Position numbers and translations under genes: made by a program. The notes beneath the pieces are model-generated. The model did not search any database, was not told the DNA's origin, and saw only the letters and a list, made by a program, of their open reading frames with translations. Shown piece after piece: positions 1-8,619 of a stretch of DNA of 64,000 nucleotides. Within the stretch, counting starts at the first letter, position 1. Each line of letters starts with the position of its first letter. Origin of the DNA: JALOLG01 sp963776935 (GTDB taxonomy: Bacteria > Actinomycetota > Acidimicrobiia > Acidimicrobiales > Ilumatobacteraceae); NCBI GenBank assembly GCA_963776935.1, contig CAVZOP010000001.1, forward strand, positions 682,001 to 746,000, read 5' to 3'.

Positions 1-1
1 C

Positions 2-853
2 GGGCACGAAGTGCTGCGCACCGCCCAGGACAACCGAGCCGTGTTGATCGTGCTCGTCGGCGACGCGATGACGAAGCCGCTCATCAAGGCGTTCGACGAA
101 GCGTCCGAGCGTGGGGATCCGTATGACCTGTCGTCGGTCAGGATGATGATCTCGTCGGGAGTGATGTGGACGACCGAGGTGAAAGAGCAGCTCCTCGACC
201 GGATCCCGCAGCTGATGCTGATCGATGCCATCGGTTCCACCGAGGGCTCGATCGGCAGCCAGGTCACGATGCGCGGCGTCGCCAGCGAGACCGCCAAGTT
301 CGCCAGCAACCCGACCACCAAGGTCATCACCGAGGACGGCCGCGAGGTCGCACCCGGATCCGACGAGATCGGCATGATCGCCGCGGGTGGGTTCGTGCCG
401 ATCGGCTACTTCAAGGACCCGGAGAAGTCGGCACGGACGTTCCGGGTCGTCGACGGCGTCCGCTACTCGTTCGCCGGTGACTTCGCCAAGGTCGCCGCCG
501 ACGGCTCGTTGATCCTGCTCGGCCGCGGCAATCAGGTCATCAACTCCGGGGGCGAGAAGGTCTTCCCCGAAGAGGTCGAGGAGGCAACCAAGCGAGTCGA
601 AGGTGTTGCCGACTGCCTCGTCGTCGGCACCGATGACGAACGGTTCGGTCAGGCGGTCACGGCTGTCGTGGCGCTCGCACCCGACGCCGATGTCGACGAA
701 GCGACGATCATCGCCGGGGTGAAGGCCCAGCTCGCCGGCTTCAAGGCGCCGCGCCGGGTGGTGTTCGTGGCGCAGATCCCGCGCGCTCCCAACGGCAAGG
801 CCGACTACAAGACGGCCATGCAGTACGCCAACGACGCCGCCGGTCTGTCCTGA
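2..853 (+). CDS. Acyl-CoA synthetase (AMP-forming), C-terminal part
   Basis: The frame is open from the first bases of the window, so the N-terminal half lies upstream and only about 283 residues are seen. What remains is the end of the large domain and the small C-terminal domain of an adenylate-forming (FadD-like) enzyme, which activates a carboxylic acid to an adenylate and then to a CoA thioester. Visible motifs are the GD in YSFAGDF, the hinge region GRGNQVINSGGEKVFPEEVE, and the near-terminal PNGKADY whose lysine is the adenylation lysine of the family. The substrate cannot be told. It is followed convergently by the CsoR gene 29 bases on. Confidence 0.9.
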   Translation, partial: GHEVLRTAQDNRAVLIVLVGDAMTKPLIKAFDEASERGDPYDLSSVRMMISSGVMWTTEVKEQLLDRIPQLMLIDAIGSTEGSIGSQVTMRGVASETAKFASNPTTKVITEDGREVAPGSDEIGMIAAGGFVPIGYFKDPEKSARTFRVVDGVRYSFAGDFAKVAADGSLILLGRGNQVINSGGEKVFPEEVEEATKRVEGVADCLVVGTDDERFGQAVTAVVALAPDADVDEATIIAGVKAQLAGFKAPRRVVFVAQIPRAPNGKADYKTAMQYANDAAGLS

Positions 854-882
854 CGCCTTTGGCCTGTCCCAACAAGCACGTC

Positions 883-1185
883 TCAGGACTTGACGAGCCG
901 CTCGATCGCCCGGCTGGCCTCGGTGATGATGCGGTCGGTCTCGGAGGCGTCGTCGGCCTGCACGGCACCGGCGACGCAGTGTCGGAGGTGCTCGTCGAGC
1001 AGGTTGATTGCGACGCTCTGGAGGGCCTTGGTGGCGGCTGCGACCTGCGTCAGCACGTCGATGCAGTAGGCGTCCGAATCGACCATCCGCTGCAGCCCGC
1101 GGATCTGGCCCTCGATCCGCCGCAGCCGTTTCGACAGATCGTCCTTGTGGTCGTGATAGCCCGGTTCGCTGGCGTCCATACTCAT
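883..1185 (-). CDS. CsoR/RcnR-family metal-sensing repressor
   Basis: A 100-residue all-helical DUF156 protein. The copper-sensor triad is complete: Cys41, His66 and Cys70 (C-x24-H-x3-C), which in CsoR binds Cu(I) and releases DNA. An ATG two codons in (position 1179) is an equally good start; the operator overlaps the first ATG and a TAGGGT -10-like hexamer at 1186-1191, so the message may be leaderless from the second ATG. No copper ATPase or chaperone gene lies beside it, so the regulated target is either itself or elsewhere. Formaldehyde- or sulfur-sensing paralogues share the fold, but the histidine favours copper. Confidence 0.9.
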   Translation of the reverse strand: MSMDASEPGYHDHKDDLSKRLRRIEGQIRGLQRMVDSDAYCIDVLTQVAAATKALQSVAINLLDEHLRHCVAGAVQADDASETDRIITEASRAIERLVKS

Positions 1186-1200
1186 ACCCTACCGGGGTAT
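1184..1200 (-). promoter_or_regulatory. CsoR-type operator
   Basis: ATACCCTACCGGGGTAT: perfect 6-bp arms ATACCC/GGGTAT around a 5-base centre, the AT-edged, C/G-tract palindrome typical of CsoR sites. It covers the start codon of the csoR-like gene, so autorepression is likely. Confidence 0.75.
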
Positions 1201-1223
1201 GAACCGTCGCGGGACGACACTCG

Positions 1224-2264
1224 TCAGTGGCCGGCCCGGCCGATCGCGTCGAGGGCAGCTTCGGCAAGTTGTTCGGTGCCGACCTTGAACGTCTCGATCA
1301 CCTCGGCATCGACCTGGTCGCCCATCTGCCCGTGCAGGTACCGGGCGTACACGCCCTCGCTGATCACGGCCAGCCGCCACGACGAGAACGCCATGTAGAA
1401 GTCGATGGCCGACACGTCGCGGCCTGTCCGGAGCGCGTACCGCTCGAGCAGATCCTGATAGTTCGGGAACCCGGGCGCCCCGGACGGGTCGTTGTGCCGC
1501 CGCGGCACCGAGCCCTGATCGGTCCAGTACACGCTCAGGTAGCCGACGTCGGCGAGCGGGTCACCGAGCGTGCAGAGCTCCCAATCGAGGATCGCCGCGA
1601 TCCGTCCCTGCTGGAGATCTGTCATGCAGTTGCCGAAGCGGAAGTCGCCGTGAGCCACGACGACCCCTTGCTGTTCCGGCACTCGCCCGGCGAGGCGGCG
1701 GGCCACCTCGTCGACGGCAGGGAGCTCGCGGGTCCTGGAGTTGGCCCACTGCGTCGACCAGCGCTTGAGCTGCCGCTCGACGTAGCCGTCGCGTCGGGCG
1801 AGGTCACCGAGGCCGATCTCGTCGACGTCGAGCGAGTGCAGGTCGGCCAGCACGTCGATCAGGTGCTCGCTCGTCGGCCGTCGGAGCTCGAGTGGGAGCA
1901 GCTCCGCCTTCTCCGGCGAGTCGAGCACCGCCCCGTCGACGAAACCCATCACGTAGAACGGAGCGCCGTTGACGGTCTCGTCCGTGCACAAGCCGTACGT
2001 CGGCGGCACCGGCACACCGGTGGTGCCGACGGCGGAGATGATGCGGTGCTCTCTCGCCATGTCGTGCGCGGTGGCGAGCACATGACCGAGCGGGGGGCGG
2101 CGCACGACGAACCGCCGACCGTCGGCGCCGAGTGCCGCATAGGTCAGGTTCGAGCGCCCGCCGACGATCAGTGAGAACGTGAACGGCGCGACCGCTCCGT
2201 CGACGTTGTCGGCCAGCCACGCCGACACCCGCCCGACGTCGAGGCCGTTGATGGGTCGCGGCAC
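1224..2264 (-). CDS. Phosphotransferase (APH/ChoK fold) family protein
   Basis: A 346-residue protein of the aminoglycoside phosphotransferase/choline kinase fold. It shows the nucleotide-binding lobe near residues 30-110, the catalytic loop HGDFRFGN at 205-212 (Asp207 as base) and ILDWE at 225-229 (Asp227 for metal). Actinobacterial members of this length are usually found with acyl-CoA dehydrogenases or acyl-CoA synthetases and are thought to act on acyl or hydroxyacyl substrates rather than antibiotics. The acyl-CoA synthetase just upstream fits that, but no acyl-CoA dehydrogenase is seen. The substrate is unknown. Confidence 0.85.
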   Translation of the reverse strand: MPRPINGLDVGRVSAWLADNVDGAVAPFTFSLIVGGRSNLTYAALGADGRRFVVRRPPLGHVLATAHDMAREHRIISAVGTTGVPVPPTYGLCTDETVNGAPFYVMGFVDGAVLDSPEKAELLPLELRRPTSEHLIDVLADLHSLDVDEIGLGDLARRDGYVERQLKRWSTQWANSRTRELPAVDEVARRLAGRVPEQQGVVVAHGDFRFGNCMTDLQQGRIAAILDWELCTLGDPLADVGYLSVYWTDQGSVPRRHNDPSGAPGFPNYQDLLERYALRTGRDVSAIDFYMAFSSWRLAVISEGVYARYLHGQMGDQVDAEVIETFKVGTEQLAEAALDAIGRAGH

Positions 2265-2299
2265 GGACGGCGACCGTAGCGCAGTGCCGACGGGTCGGG

Positions 2300-3511
2300 T
2301 CAGCCCGGTCGGCCGACGACGGCGACCTTGCCCCAGTTGACGGGTGCGATGTTCACGAACGACCCGGTGTTCGGGGCGTGGATCAACGTCCCGTCGCCGA
2401 GGTAGATCCCGACGTGGCTGATCGGGCTGTAATAGAAGATCAGGTCACCGGCCTGGGCGGCGCTCGCCGGCACGTGCGGCAGCATCGCCGCCTGCGCCCT
2501 CGATTGGTGTGGCAGGTAGACGCCGGCCTGACCCCAGGCGTACGACGTGAGGCCGGAGCAGTCGAACGACACGCCGGGACTCGACGTGTACCGAACGTAC
2601 GGAACGCCGAGCTGCCCCATGGCGGCGGCGATCGCGGTCCCCGCCAGCGACGACGGGGCGGGGTAGTCGACAGGATCGGCGGCCGGCGCCGGCGGCGTCT
2701 CGCCCGGTCCGGGTGGCGCCGGCGTCTGACCGCCGCCATCACCGCCACCACCGTCACCGCCACCGTCATCGGTCCCACCACCGGATCCCCCGCCGGACCC
2801 GCCGCCAGACCCGCCGCCGCTGGTGCTCGCCGCGGCGGCTTGTGCGGCGGCGGCATCGCGGGCCAGCTGACGGGCCGATTCAGCTGCCCGGCGGGCCTCC
2901 TCCTCGACGATCAGGTCACCGAGCTTGGCCTCGGCCGCGGCGCGCTGGGCCTTGTACTCGGCGGTCAGTTCCTCGGTCGCGGCCTGGGCCTCGGCGATGG
3001 TCTCGGTGAGCGATTCGGCGGCCTCGAGCTTGTCGGCGAGATCAGCACGCTCGGCATCGAGGTCGGCGATCAGGGCGTCGAGATCGTCGGTCGTCGCCGT
3101 CCCGACGCTGAGCGCGACACGCGAGAGCTGATCGCGCTGCAGCGTGTCGCTGTAGGCGGCGGCGTTCGAGAACAGGGGTCCGAGGACGTCACCGCCGGCG
3201 CCGGTGAACGCCCGGACGGCGACCTCGGAGAGATCGCCGCGCAGCGCTTCGAGCTCGGCTTCCTTGGCCGCCACCCTGGCCCTGGCGGCGGCGACCTCCT
3301 CGTCGAGCTGGCTCTTCTCGTCAACCGCGACGACGTAGTCCTCGGCGAGGATGTCGGCCTGCTCACCGAGGTCGGCGAGCTCGTCGACGATGCGCTCGAC
3401 CTCGCGTCGCTGGTCGTCGACCGGGCTGGCGACCACGTACTCGGCGTTCATCGCCGGCGCAGCGACCGCGATTCCGCACGCGACGAGGAGTGCTCTGGTT
3501 CTGCGCTTCAT
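2300..3511 (-). CDS. Secreted NlpC/P60 peptidoglycan endopeptidase
   Basis: 403 residues. A signal peptide occupies about residues 1-29 (KRR then a hydrophobic stretch). Residues 30-215 are a long heptad-rich coiled coil like those of RipA/CwlO-type hydrolases. About 225-290 is a Gly/Ser then Pro-rich linker with a GGGS repeat. The C-terminal 110 residues are the NlpC/P60 domain with catalytic Cys318 (FDCSGL), His366 (SHVGIYL) and His378 (LIHAP). The family cleaves peptide stems of peptidoglycan; the coiled coil usually mediates autoinhibition or docking to FtsEX-like partners. It is monocistronic as far as can be seen, with a palindrome just upstream. Confidence 0.93.
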   Translation of the reverse strand: MKRRTRALLVACGIAVAAPAMNAEYVVASPVDDQRREVERIVDELADLGEQADILAEDYVVAVDEKSQLDEEVAAARARVAAKEAELEALRGDLSEVAVRAFTGAGGDVLGPLFSNAAAYSDTLQRDQLSRVALSVGTATTDDLDALIADLDAERADLADKLEAAESLTETIAEAQAATEELTAEYKAQRAAAEAKLGDLIVEEEARRAAESARQLARDAAAAQAAAASTSGGGSGGGSGGGSGGGTDDGGGDGGGGDGGGQTPAPPGPGETPPAPAADPVDYPAPSSLAGTAIAAAMGQLGVPYVRYTSSPGVSFDCSGLTSYAWGQAGVYLPHQSRAQAAMLPHVPASAAQAGDLIFYYSPISHVGIYLGDGTLIHAPNTGSFVNIAPVNWGKVAVVGRPG

Positions 3512-3529
3512 GGACGGACGAGACTCTAG

Positions 3530-3544
3530 CGTTCGTTACGAACG
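3530..3544 (-). promoter_or_regulatory. Palindrome upstream of the NlpC/P60 gene
   Basis: CGTTCG-TTA-CGAACG, a perfect 6-bp inverted repeat 18 bases before the NlpC/P60 start. Its position suits an operator overlapping the promoter, but I do not recognise the regulator. Confidence 0.4.
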
Positions 3545-3626
3545 TGTTGCGAACCGATCACGAAAACCGTTCGTCATGATCACGTCAAGCGATCGATGCC
3601 GGACGCTTCGCTCACTCCCATTCACC

Positions 3627-5189
3627 TCATTCCCATTCAATGGTGCCGGGGGGTTTGGACGTGATGTCGTAGGCGACCCGGTTGATGCCGGGAACCTCGT
3701 TGATGATGCGATTCGACATCCGCTCGAGGACGTCGTAGGGCAGCCGCGCCCAGTCGGCGGTCATCGCGTCGTCACTCGTCACGGCGCGGATGACGATCGG
3801 GTGGCCGTAGGTCCGCTCATCGCCCATCACGCCCACCGAGCGAATGTCGAGGAGGACCGCGAACGCCTGCCAGATCTCGCGTTCCAGCCCGGCCGCGGCG
3901 ATCTCCTCGCGCACGACGGCGTCGGCCTCCTGCAGGATCGCCACCTTGTCGGGTGTGACCTCGCCGATGATCCGCACGCCGAGCCCGGGGCCCGGGAACG
4001 GTTGGCGCCACACCAACTCGTCGGGCAGGCCGAGCTCGGTTCCCAGCCGGCGCACCTCGTCCTTGAACAGGTCGCGCAGCGGCTCGACCAGTTCGAGCGT
4101 CATGTCGTCGGGCAGCCCGCCGACGTTGTGGTGGCTCTTGATGACGTCGGCCGTGCCGTCGGCACCGCCGCTCTCGATGAGGTCGGGATACAGCGTGCCC
4201 TGCACGAGGAACTCGGCCTCCGTGAGTCCGCCCGTGTTCTCCTCGAAGATGCGCACGAACAGCTCGCCGATCGCCTTGCGCTTGACCTCGGGGTCGGTGA
4301 CCCCGCGGAGCGCGTCGAAGTAGCGGTCGCCGGCGTCGACATGGATCAACTCGAGACCCATGGTGCGCCGGTAGGTCTCGACGATCTGCTCGCTTTCGTC
4401 CTTGCGCATCAGCCCGGTGTCGACGTACACGCACGTGAGCTGGTGACCGATCGCGCGGTGGACGAGCGCCGCCGCGACCGACGAGTCGACACCGCCCGAC
4501 AGGGCGCAGATCGCACGCGCGTCGCCGACCTGGGCTCGGATCGCGGCGACGTGTTCGTCGACGACCGAGCTCATCCGCCACGTCGATTCGCACCCGGCGA
4601 GGTCGTGGAGGAACGTGCGCAGCACCGCCATGCCGTTCGGCGTGTGGGCGACCTCGGGATGGAACTGCACGCCCCAGATGCGGCGCTCGTCGTGCTCGAG
4701 CACGGCGACGGGGGCGTCGTTGGTCGACGCGGTGGCCACGAACCCGGGTGGCGGCTCGGTGATGGCGTCGAAGTGGCTCATCCAGACGTCCTGCTCGTCG
4801 GGGATGTCGGAGCCGAGCAGCGACGACTCACGTGTTCGCGTGAGGTGGGTCCGGCCGTACTCGCCGCGCATCCCGCGACCGACGGTGCCGCCGAGTTGCT
4901 GGGCGATGAGCTGGGCGCCGTAGCAGATGCCGAAGATCGGGACGCCGAGGTCGTAGATCGCCGGGTCGAGCCGGGGTGCGCCCTCGACGTGGACGCTCTT
5001 GGGGCCGCCGGACAGGATGATCGCGGCCGGATCGTGGGCCTGCATCTCGGCCGCCGTCGTCCGGTGCGGCACGATCTCGGAGTACACGTCGAGCTCTCGC
5101 ACGCGCCGGGCGATGAGCTGGGCGTACTGGGCGCCGAAGTCGACGACGAGCACCGGTCGTCGGGGCAGGTGCGCGTCAGGTGCGTTCAA
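3627..5189 (-). CDS. guaA: GMP synthase (glutamine-hydrolysing)
   Basis: 520 residues, the normal length. It converts XMP to GMP with ATP and glutamine in the cytoplasm. The class I glutamine amidotransferase half has the nucleophile Cys89 (FGICYGAQ), His177 and Glu179 (QFHPEV). The ATP-pyrophosphatase half has the P-loop SGGVDS at 231-236, and the C-terminal dimerisation domain ends in the typical KPPGTIEWE. The start is TTG at 5189, with a TACCAT -10-like box 8 bases before it, so the transcript may be leaderless. The next gene upstream diverges after only 23 bases. Confidence 0.97.
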   Translation of the reverse strand: MNAPDAHLPRRPVLVVDFGAQYAQLIARRVRELDVYSEIVPHRTTAAEMQAHDPAAIILSGGPKSVHVEGAPRLDPAIYDLGVPIFGICYGAQLIAQQLGGTVGRGMRGEYGRTHLTRTRESSLLGSDIPDEQDVWMSHFDAITEPPPGFVATASTNDAPVAVLEHDERRIWGVQFHPEVAHTPNGMAVLRTFLHDLAGCESTWRMSSVVDEHVAAIRAQVGDARAICALSGGVDSSVAAALVHRAIGHQLTCVYVDTGLMRKDESEQIVETYRRTMGLELIHVDAGDRYFDALRGVTDPEVKRKAIGELFVRIFEENTGGLTEAEFLVQGTLYPDLIESGGADGTADVIKSHHNVGGLPDDMTLELVEPLRDLFKDEVRRLGTELGLPDELVWRQPFPGPGLGVRIIGEVTPDKVAILQEADAVVREEIAAAGLEREIWQAFAVLLDIRSVGVMGDERTYGHPIVIRAVTSDDAMTADWARLPYDVLERMSNRIINEVPGINRVAYDITSKPPGTIEWE

Positions 5190-5196
5190 GACCTTG

Positions 5197-5202
5197 ATGG
5201 TA
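5197..5202 (-). promoter_or_regulatory. Possible -10 box for guaA
   Basis: TACCAT on the minus strand, placed so that transcription would start at or within a base or two of the TTG start codon of guaA (leaderless). No convincing -35 is visible. The same hexamer serves as the proposed groES -10. Confidence 0.35.
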
Positions 5203-5212
5203 GACAGGACGC

Positions 5213-5518
5213 GTGGGCGAACGCCTGGAACTCACGATTCACGGAACTGGTGCAACGGTCGCGGTATCGAGCGAGCCACCGCCGCCGCCCGTCACCGACA
5301 ACGTGTTCGTCCCCGAGAATCGCGATCTCGGCGAGTGCATCACCGCCGTCCCCAAACCGGGTTGTGGCAGCGAAGCGCGCAGCGACTGGCACCAGGGCCT
5401 CGTGCTCGGCGTGATGATCGCCGGCCTGGTCATCATCGGCTGGCGGATCGTGCGTGGCGTCCGACATCGCGAAGCACAACACTCGGACGTCTCGGACGCC
5501 GACGCACCGCTCACGTGA
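5213..5518 (+). CDS. Small single-pass membrane protein, unknown function
   Basis: 101 residues from a GTG start, divergent from guaA. Residues 1-60 are polar, with a proline run (PEPPPPP-like at 22-27) and two cysteines at about 42 and 50. One hydrophobic helix lies at about 64-81, followed by a basic stretch (WRIVRGVRHR) that should stay in the cytoplasm, so the proline-rich N-terminus would be outside. I do not recognise a family. Its last 8 bases overlap the end of the convergent GNAT gene. Codon use matches the neighbours, so it is probably a real gene. Confidence 0.6.
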   Translation: MGERLELTIHGTGATVAVSSEPPPPPVTDNVFVPENRDLGECITAVPKPGCGSEARSDWHQGLVLGVMIAGLVIIGWRIVRGVRHREAQHSDVSDADAPLT

Positions 5519-6461
5519 GCGCGATCTCGTACTCGATCGCCCGCTGGACCCGTTCGAAGCCGAGATGGGCGTACAGGCGGGCGGCGCCGGTCGGGCTCTC
5601 GCTGTCGACACCGATCGACGCATGGGTCAGGCCGGCCGCCGAGAACGCGTGGAGCGAGGCGACGATGAGCTGCGACGCCAACCCGCGCCGGCGCCATTCG
5701 GCGAGGGTGCCGAGCTGGTCGATCCAGCCGTCGCGGCGTCCGATCACGGCGTCGTCGGCCTCGTACCGCTTGTTGAGACAGAAGCTCACCACGTCGCCGC
5801 TGGCGTCGTCGACGGCGACGAAGCTGAGATCGGGGCGCGCCCCGAACCCGCGAACCTCGTCGTGCCAACGGTCGGCCGACAGCGCAACGGAACCCCAATG
5901 GTCGGCGAACGAGGCGTTGTTCACGGCGAGGATCTCGTCGTCGCGATCATCGGGCCATGGCACGATGGTCACGCCAGGGACCTCCACGCCAACCGGCAGG
6001 TCGTCGAGCGGTCGCAGCAGCTCGTCGAAGTAGCGCACGGGGGTGAAACCCATCCGTCGGTACAGGCGGTGGGCCGACTCGATGTAGTCGAAGCGATTGA
6101 CCCGGATGTACTTCGGGAGCCCGTTGCCGGAGCTGCGCAGCTGCGCTGCCGCGCGCTCGATGCCCCATCCGAGCAGTGCCCGCCCGACGCCGACTCCACG
6201 GTGGTTCGGATCGACCTGGCCGACCACGTGACAACGCTCGAGCCGCTCGGTGGACGGGAGGTAGTACGTGTACGCGTAGCCCGCCATCTGGCCCTCACGC
6301 ACGGCGATCCGGGCGTCGGTGGCGAGCACGACGCGGACGTCGTCCATCTCCTCACGCACCTCTTCGAGCTCCAGCACCCGCAGCACGCCGTCATGCGCCT
6401 CGGACCGGTTGTGGAGCGCGCACAGCTCCTCGAGGTCGTCGGCGACGGCCCCCCGGAGCAC
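5511..6461 (-). CDS. Tandem GNAT-domain N-acetyltransferase
   Basis: Two GNAT folds in one chain of about 316 residues. The first has an acetyl-CoA loop around NHRGVGVGRALLGWGIE, the second around EWRRRGLASQLIVASL with the following GVDSESPTGAARLYAHLGF. This is the arrangement of mycothiol synthase (MshD) and relatives, though the sequence is not close enough for me to assign that reaction. The frame stays open to 6536, but I prefer the GTG at 6461 because 6473-6520 is an intergenic hairpin element also found elsewhere in the window, and the homologous part begins right after it. Confidence 0.8.
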   Translation of the reverse strand: MLRGAVADDLEELCALHNRSEAHDGVLRVLELEEVREEMDDVRVVLATDARIAVREGQMAGYAYTYYLPSTERLERCHVVGQVDPNHRGVGVGRALLGWGIERAAAQLRSSGNGLPKYIRVNRFDYIESAHRLYRRMGFTPVRYFDELLRPLDDLPVGVEVPGVTIVPWPDDRDDEILAVNNASFADHWGSVALSADRWHDEVRGFGARPDLSFVAVDDASGDVVSFCLNKRYEADDAVIGRRDGWIDQLGTLAEWRRRGLASQLIVASLHAFSAAGLTHASIGVDSESPTGAARLYAHLGFERVQRAIEYEIALT

Positions 6462-6472
6462 TATGTCTGATT

Positions 6473-6520
6473 GAGTCGGCTCACTCAGCGTTTGCCCGCA
6501 GATCGTCTGGTCGCCGACTC
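6473..6520. repeat. Intergenic hairpin element, copy A
   Basis: Arms GAGTCGGC (6473-6480) and GCCGACTC (6513-6520) enclose 32 bases. The element is preceded by ATGTCTGATT, and the spacer begins TCAC and ends CGTCTGGTC. Copy B at 28092-28139 has the same flank, the same 32-base spacer and the same spacer ends, but arms GAGCCGGC/GCCGGCTC: the single change in each arm is compensatory. Whether it acts as DNA or RNA is unknown. Confidence 0.7.
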
Positions 6521-6592
6521 GCTCTCTCGCGACCACGATCGAACGCTACCGACCGGTCGCCGCGGCACCGGCAGGCATTACCGTCGGCGCCC

Positions 6593-8005
6593 ATGACGCC
6601 CGAGGAGTTCCGCTCGAACGGCCACGCGCTGATCGACCTCATCACGGAGTACATCGAAGGTGTCGAACACCGACCGGTCTCGTCGCGGGTACAACCCGGA
6701 GAGGTCCGCGCCAAGCTGCCGGAACACCCGCCCACGTCACCGGAGCCGTTCGCAGCGGTGCTCGACGACATGCGTGACATCGTCATCCCCGGCCTGACGC
6801 ACTGGCAGCACCCGCAGTTCTTCGCCTACTTCCCGGCCAACATCTCGTACGCCTCGATCCTCGGCGAGTTGGCCGCGTCAGGGCTCGGGATCCAGGGCAT
6901 GAGCTGGATCACGTCGCCGGCCTGCACCGAGGTCGAGACGCTCATGCTCGACTGGATGCAGGAGCTGCTGGCCCTGCCCGAGCGGTTCCGTTCGAGCGGC
7001 GACGGCGGCGGTGTGATCCAGGGCTCGGCGAGCGAGGCCACGCTGGTCGCCATCCTGTCGGCCCGCTGGCGGGCGACCGGTGGTCGGGTCAATGCCGACG
7101 GCGACACGTCGCGGCTCGTCGCGTACGCGACGTCACAGGCGCACTCGAGCATCGAGAAGGGCCTCCGCATCGCGGGCATCGGCACCGAGCGCATCCGCAG
7201 CATCGCCCACGACGCGTCGTTCGCGATGGTGCCCAGCGCGCTGGCCGCGGCGATCGAGGCCGACGAGGCCGCCGGGCTCGTTCCGTTCTTCGTCTGCGCG
7301 ACGCACGGCACGACGTCGTCGATGGCGTTCGATCCGACCCCGGAGATCGGCGCCATCTGTCGCGCCCACGACGTGTGGCTCCACGTCGACGGAGCCATGA
7401 GTGGCATCGCCGCCCTCGCACCCGAGCACCGCTGGGTCAACGACGGGCTGGAGCTCGCCGACAGCTACTGCACGAACCCGCACAAGTGGATGGGCGTCAA
7501 CTTCGACTGCGACCTCTACTGGACGGCCGACCGGGTGGCCCTGCTCGGCGCGCTGAGCATCCTCCCCGAGTACCTACGGTCGGCGGCCGCCGAATCCGGC
7601 GCGGCGATCGACTACCGCGACTGGCAGATCCCGCTCGGGCGGCGGTTCCGCGCCCTGAAGCTGTGGTTCGCGATCCGCCTCGACGGTCTCGCCGTGTTCC
7701 AGGCGATGATCCGTCGCCACGTCACGCTGACCCAGGAGCTGGCCGCCCTCGTGCGACGCGACGACCGGTTCGAGATCGTGGCCCCACACCCGTTGAACCT
7801 GCTGTGCGTCAGCCTCGTCGCCGGCGACGCGGCGACGGACGACCTGATCGAGCGCGCGAACGCGACCGGCGACGTCTTGTTCACGCGGACCGTGCTCGAC
7901 GGTCGCAGTGTCCTGCGCTTCTCGATCGGCGGCTCGACGACCGAGCAGCGCCACGTGCTCGCCGGCTGGAACCTCCTCAGCGAGCACGCAGCAGTTGCAC
8001 CATGA
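6593..8005 (+). CDS. Pyridoxal-phosphate group II (aromatic L-amino acid type) decarboxylase
   Basis: 470 residues from the ATG at 6593; the frame is open further upstream, but the homologous N-terminus (TPEEFRSNGHALIDLITEYIEG) begins here. The fold-type I PLP site is clear: the Schiff-base Lys298 in NPHKWMGVNFDC, the HVDGAMSG aspartate that pairs with the ring nitrogen, and the THGTTSSMAFD loop. The family decarboxylates tyrosine, tryptophan, DOPA or related amino acids to amines. Substrate choice is not evident. The last 29 bases overlap the convergent NUDIX gene. It could supply an aromatic amine, but no catabolic partner is adjacent. Confidence 0.92.
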   Translation: MTPEEFRSNGHALIDLITEYIEGVEHRPVSSRVQPGEVRAKLPEHPPTSPEPFAAVLDDMRDIVIPGLTHWQHPQFFAYFPANISYASILGELAASGLGIQGMSWITSPACTEVETLMLDWMQELLALPERFRSSGDGGGVIQGSASEATLVAILSARWRATGGRVNADGDTSRLVAYATSQAHSSIEKGLRIAGIGTERIRSIAHDASFAMVPSALAAAIEADEAAGLVPFFVCATHGTTSSMAFDPTPEIGAICRAHDVWLHVDGAMSGIAALAPEHRWVNDGLELADSYCTNPHKWMGVNFDCDLYWTADRVALLGALSILPEYLRSAAAESGAAIDYRDWQIPLGRRFRALKLWFAIRLDGLAVFQAMIRRHVTLTQELAALVRRDDRFEIVAPHPLNLLCVSLVAGDAATDDLIERANATGDVLFTRTVLDGRSVLRFSIGGSTTEQRHVLAGWNLLSEHAAVAP

Positions 8006-8591
8006 CCGACGCGGTGGCGCCCCACACCGTCTCGTCGTCGAGCTCGAAGAAGTGCAGCAGCCGGTCGGTCGGCGGCATCCCCCACCGTTCGGAGCGGTAG
8101 GTGTCGGGCCGCGTGAACTCGACCAGCGGCACCCAGAGCACGCGATCGACCTCGGGGCTGGCCGGCCGCACGTCGACGGGTTCGGTGAGACTGGCGATCA
8201 CGGGCACGATGTAACTGCGGCTGACGATCGTGTTGAGGTGTTCGAGCTCGCCCTCGACGGTGACCAGCGCCGGATCGAGCCCGACCTCCTCGTGCGCCTC
8301 GCGCAACGCGGCGTCGGCCGCGGTCTCACCGGGATCGAGCCGCCCGCCCGGAAAGCTGATCTCGCCGCGATGGGTGCGCATGTCCATCGACCGTCGGGTG
8401 AGCAGCACCTCGACACCTCGCTCGCTCGGCGCGAGTGCGACGAGGACGGCGGAATGGCGGGCGCCCGGGAACGCGGGTGCGAACGGATGGCTGTGGCGGC
8501 TGATCCGGGCGAGGAGCGTGTCGAGGGACAGCTCGGCGCCACTCGCGAACGGCGCCACGGGACCCGGCGCCCACGCCGCGGGGCGTGGCAC
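7977..8591 (-). CDS. NUDIX hydrolase, CoA pyrophosphatase (NudL)-like
   Basis: 204 residues with a complete Nudix box, GGRLDPGETAADAALREA then HEEVGL (G-x5-E-x7-REA-x-EE-x-G). Before it comes the LLTRRSMDMRTHRGEISFPGG segment pattern typical of the CoA-diphosphatase subgroup, which cleaves CoA to 4'-phosphopantetheine and 3',5'-ADP. It follows a 55-residue small gene by 28 bases, so the two are probably co-transcribed. Other NDP-X substrates cannot be excluded from sequence. Confidence 0.88.
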   Translation of the reverse strand: MPRPAAWAPGPVAPFASGAELSLDTLLARISRHSHPFAPAFPGARHSAVLVALAPSERGVEVLLTRRSMDMRTHRGEISFPGGRLDPGETAADAALREAHEEVGLDPALVTVEGELEHLNTIVSRSYIVPVIASLTEPVDVRPASPEVDRVLWVPLVEFTRPDTYRSERWGMPPTDRLLHFFELDDETVWGATASVMVQLLRAR

Positions 8592-8619
8592 GAACTGCTG
8601 CCCGCCTGGTCGGCGCCCG

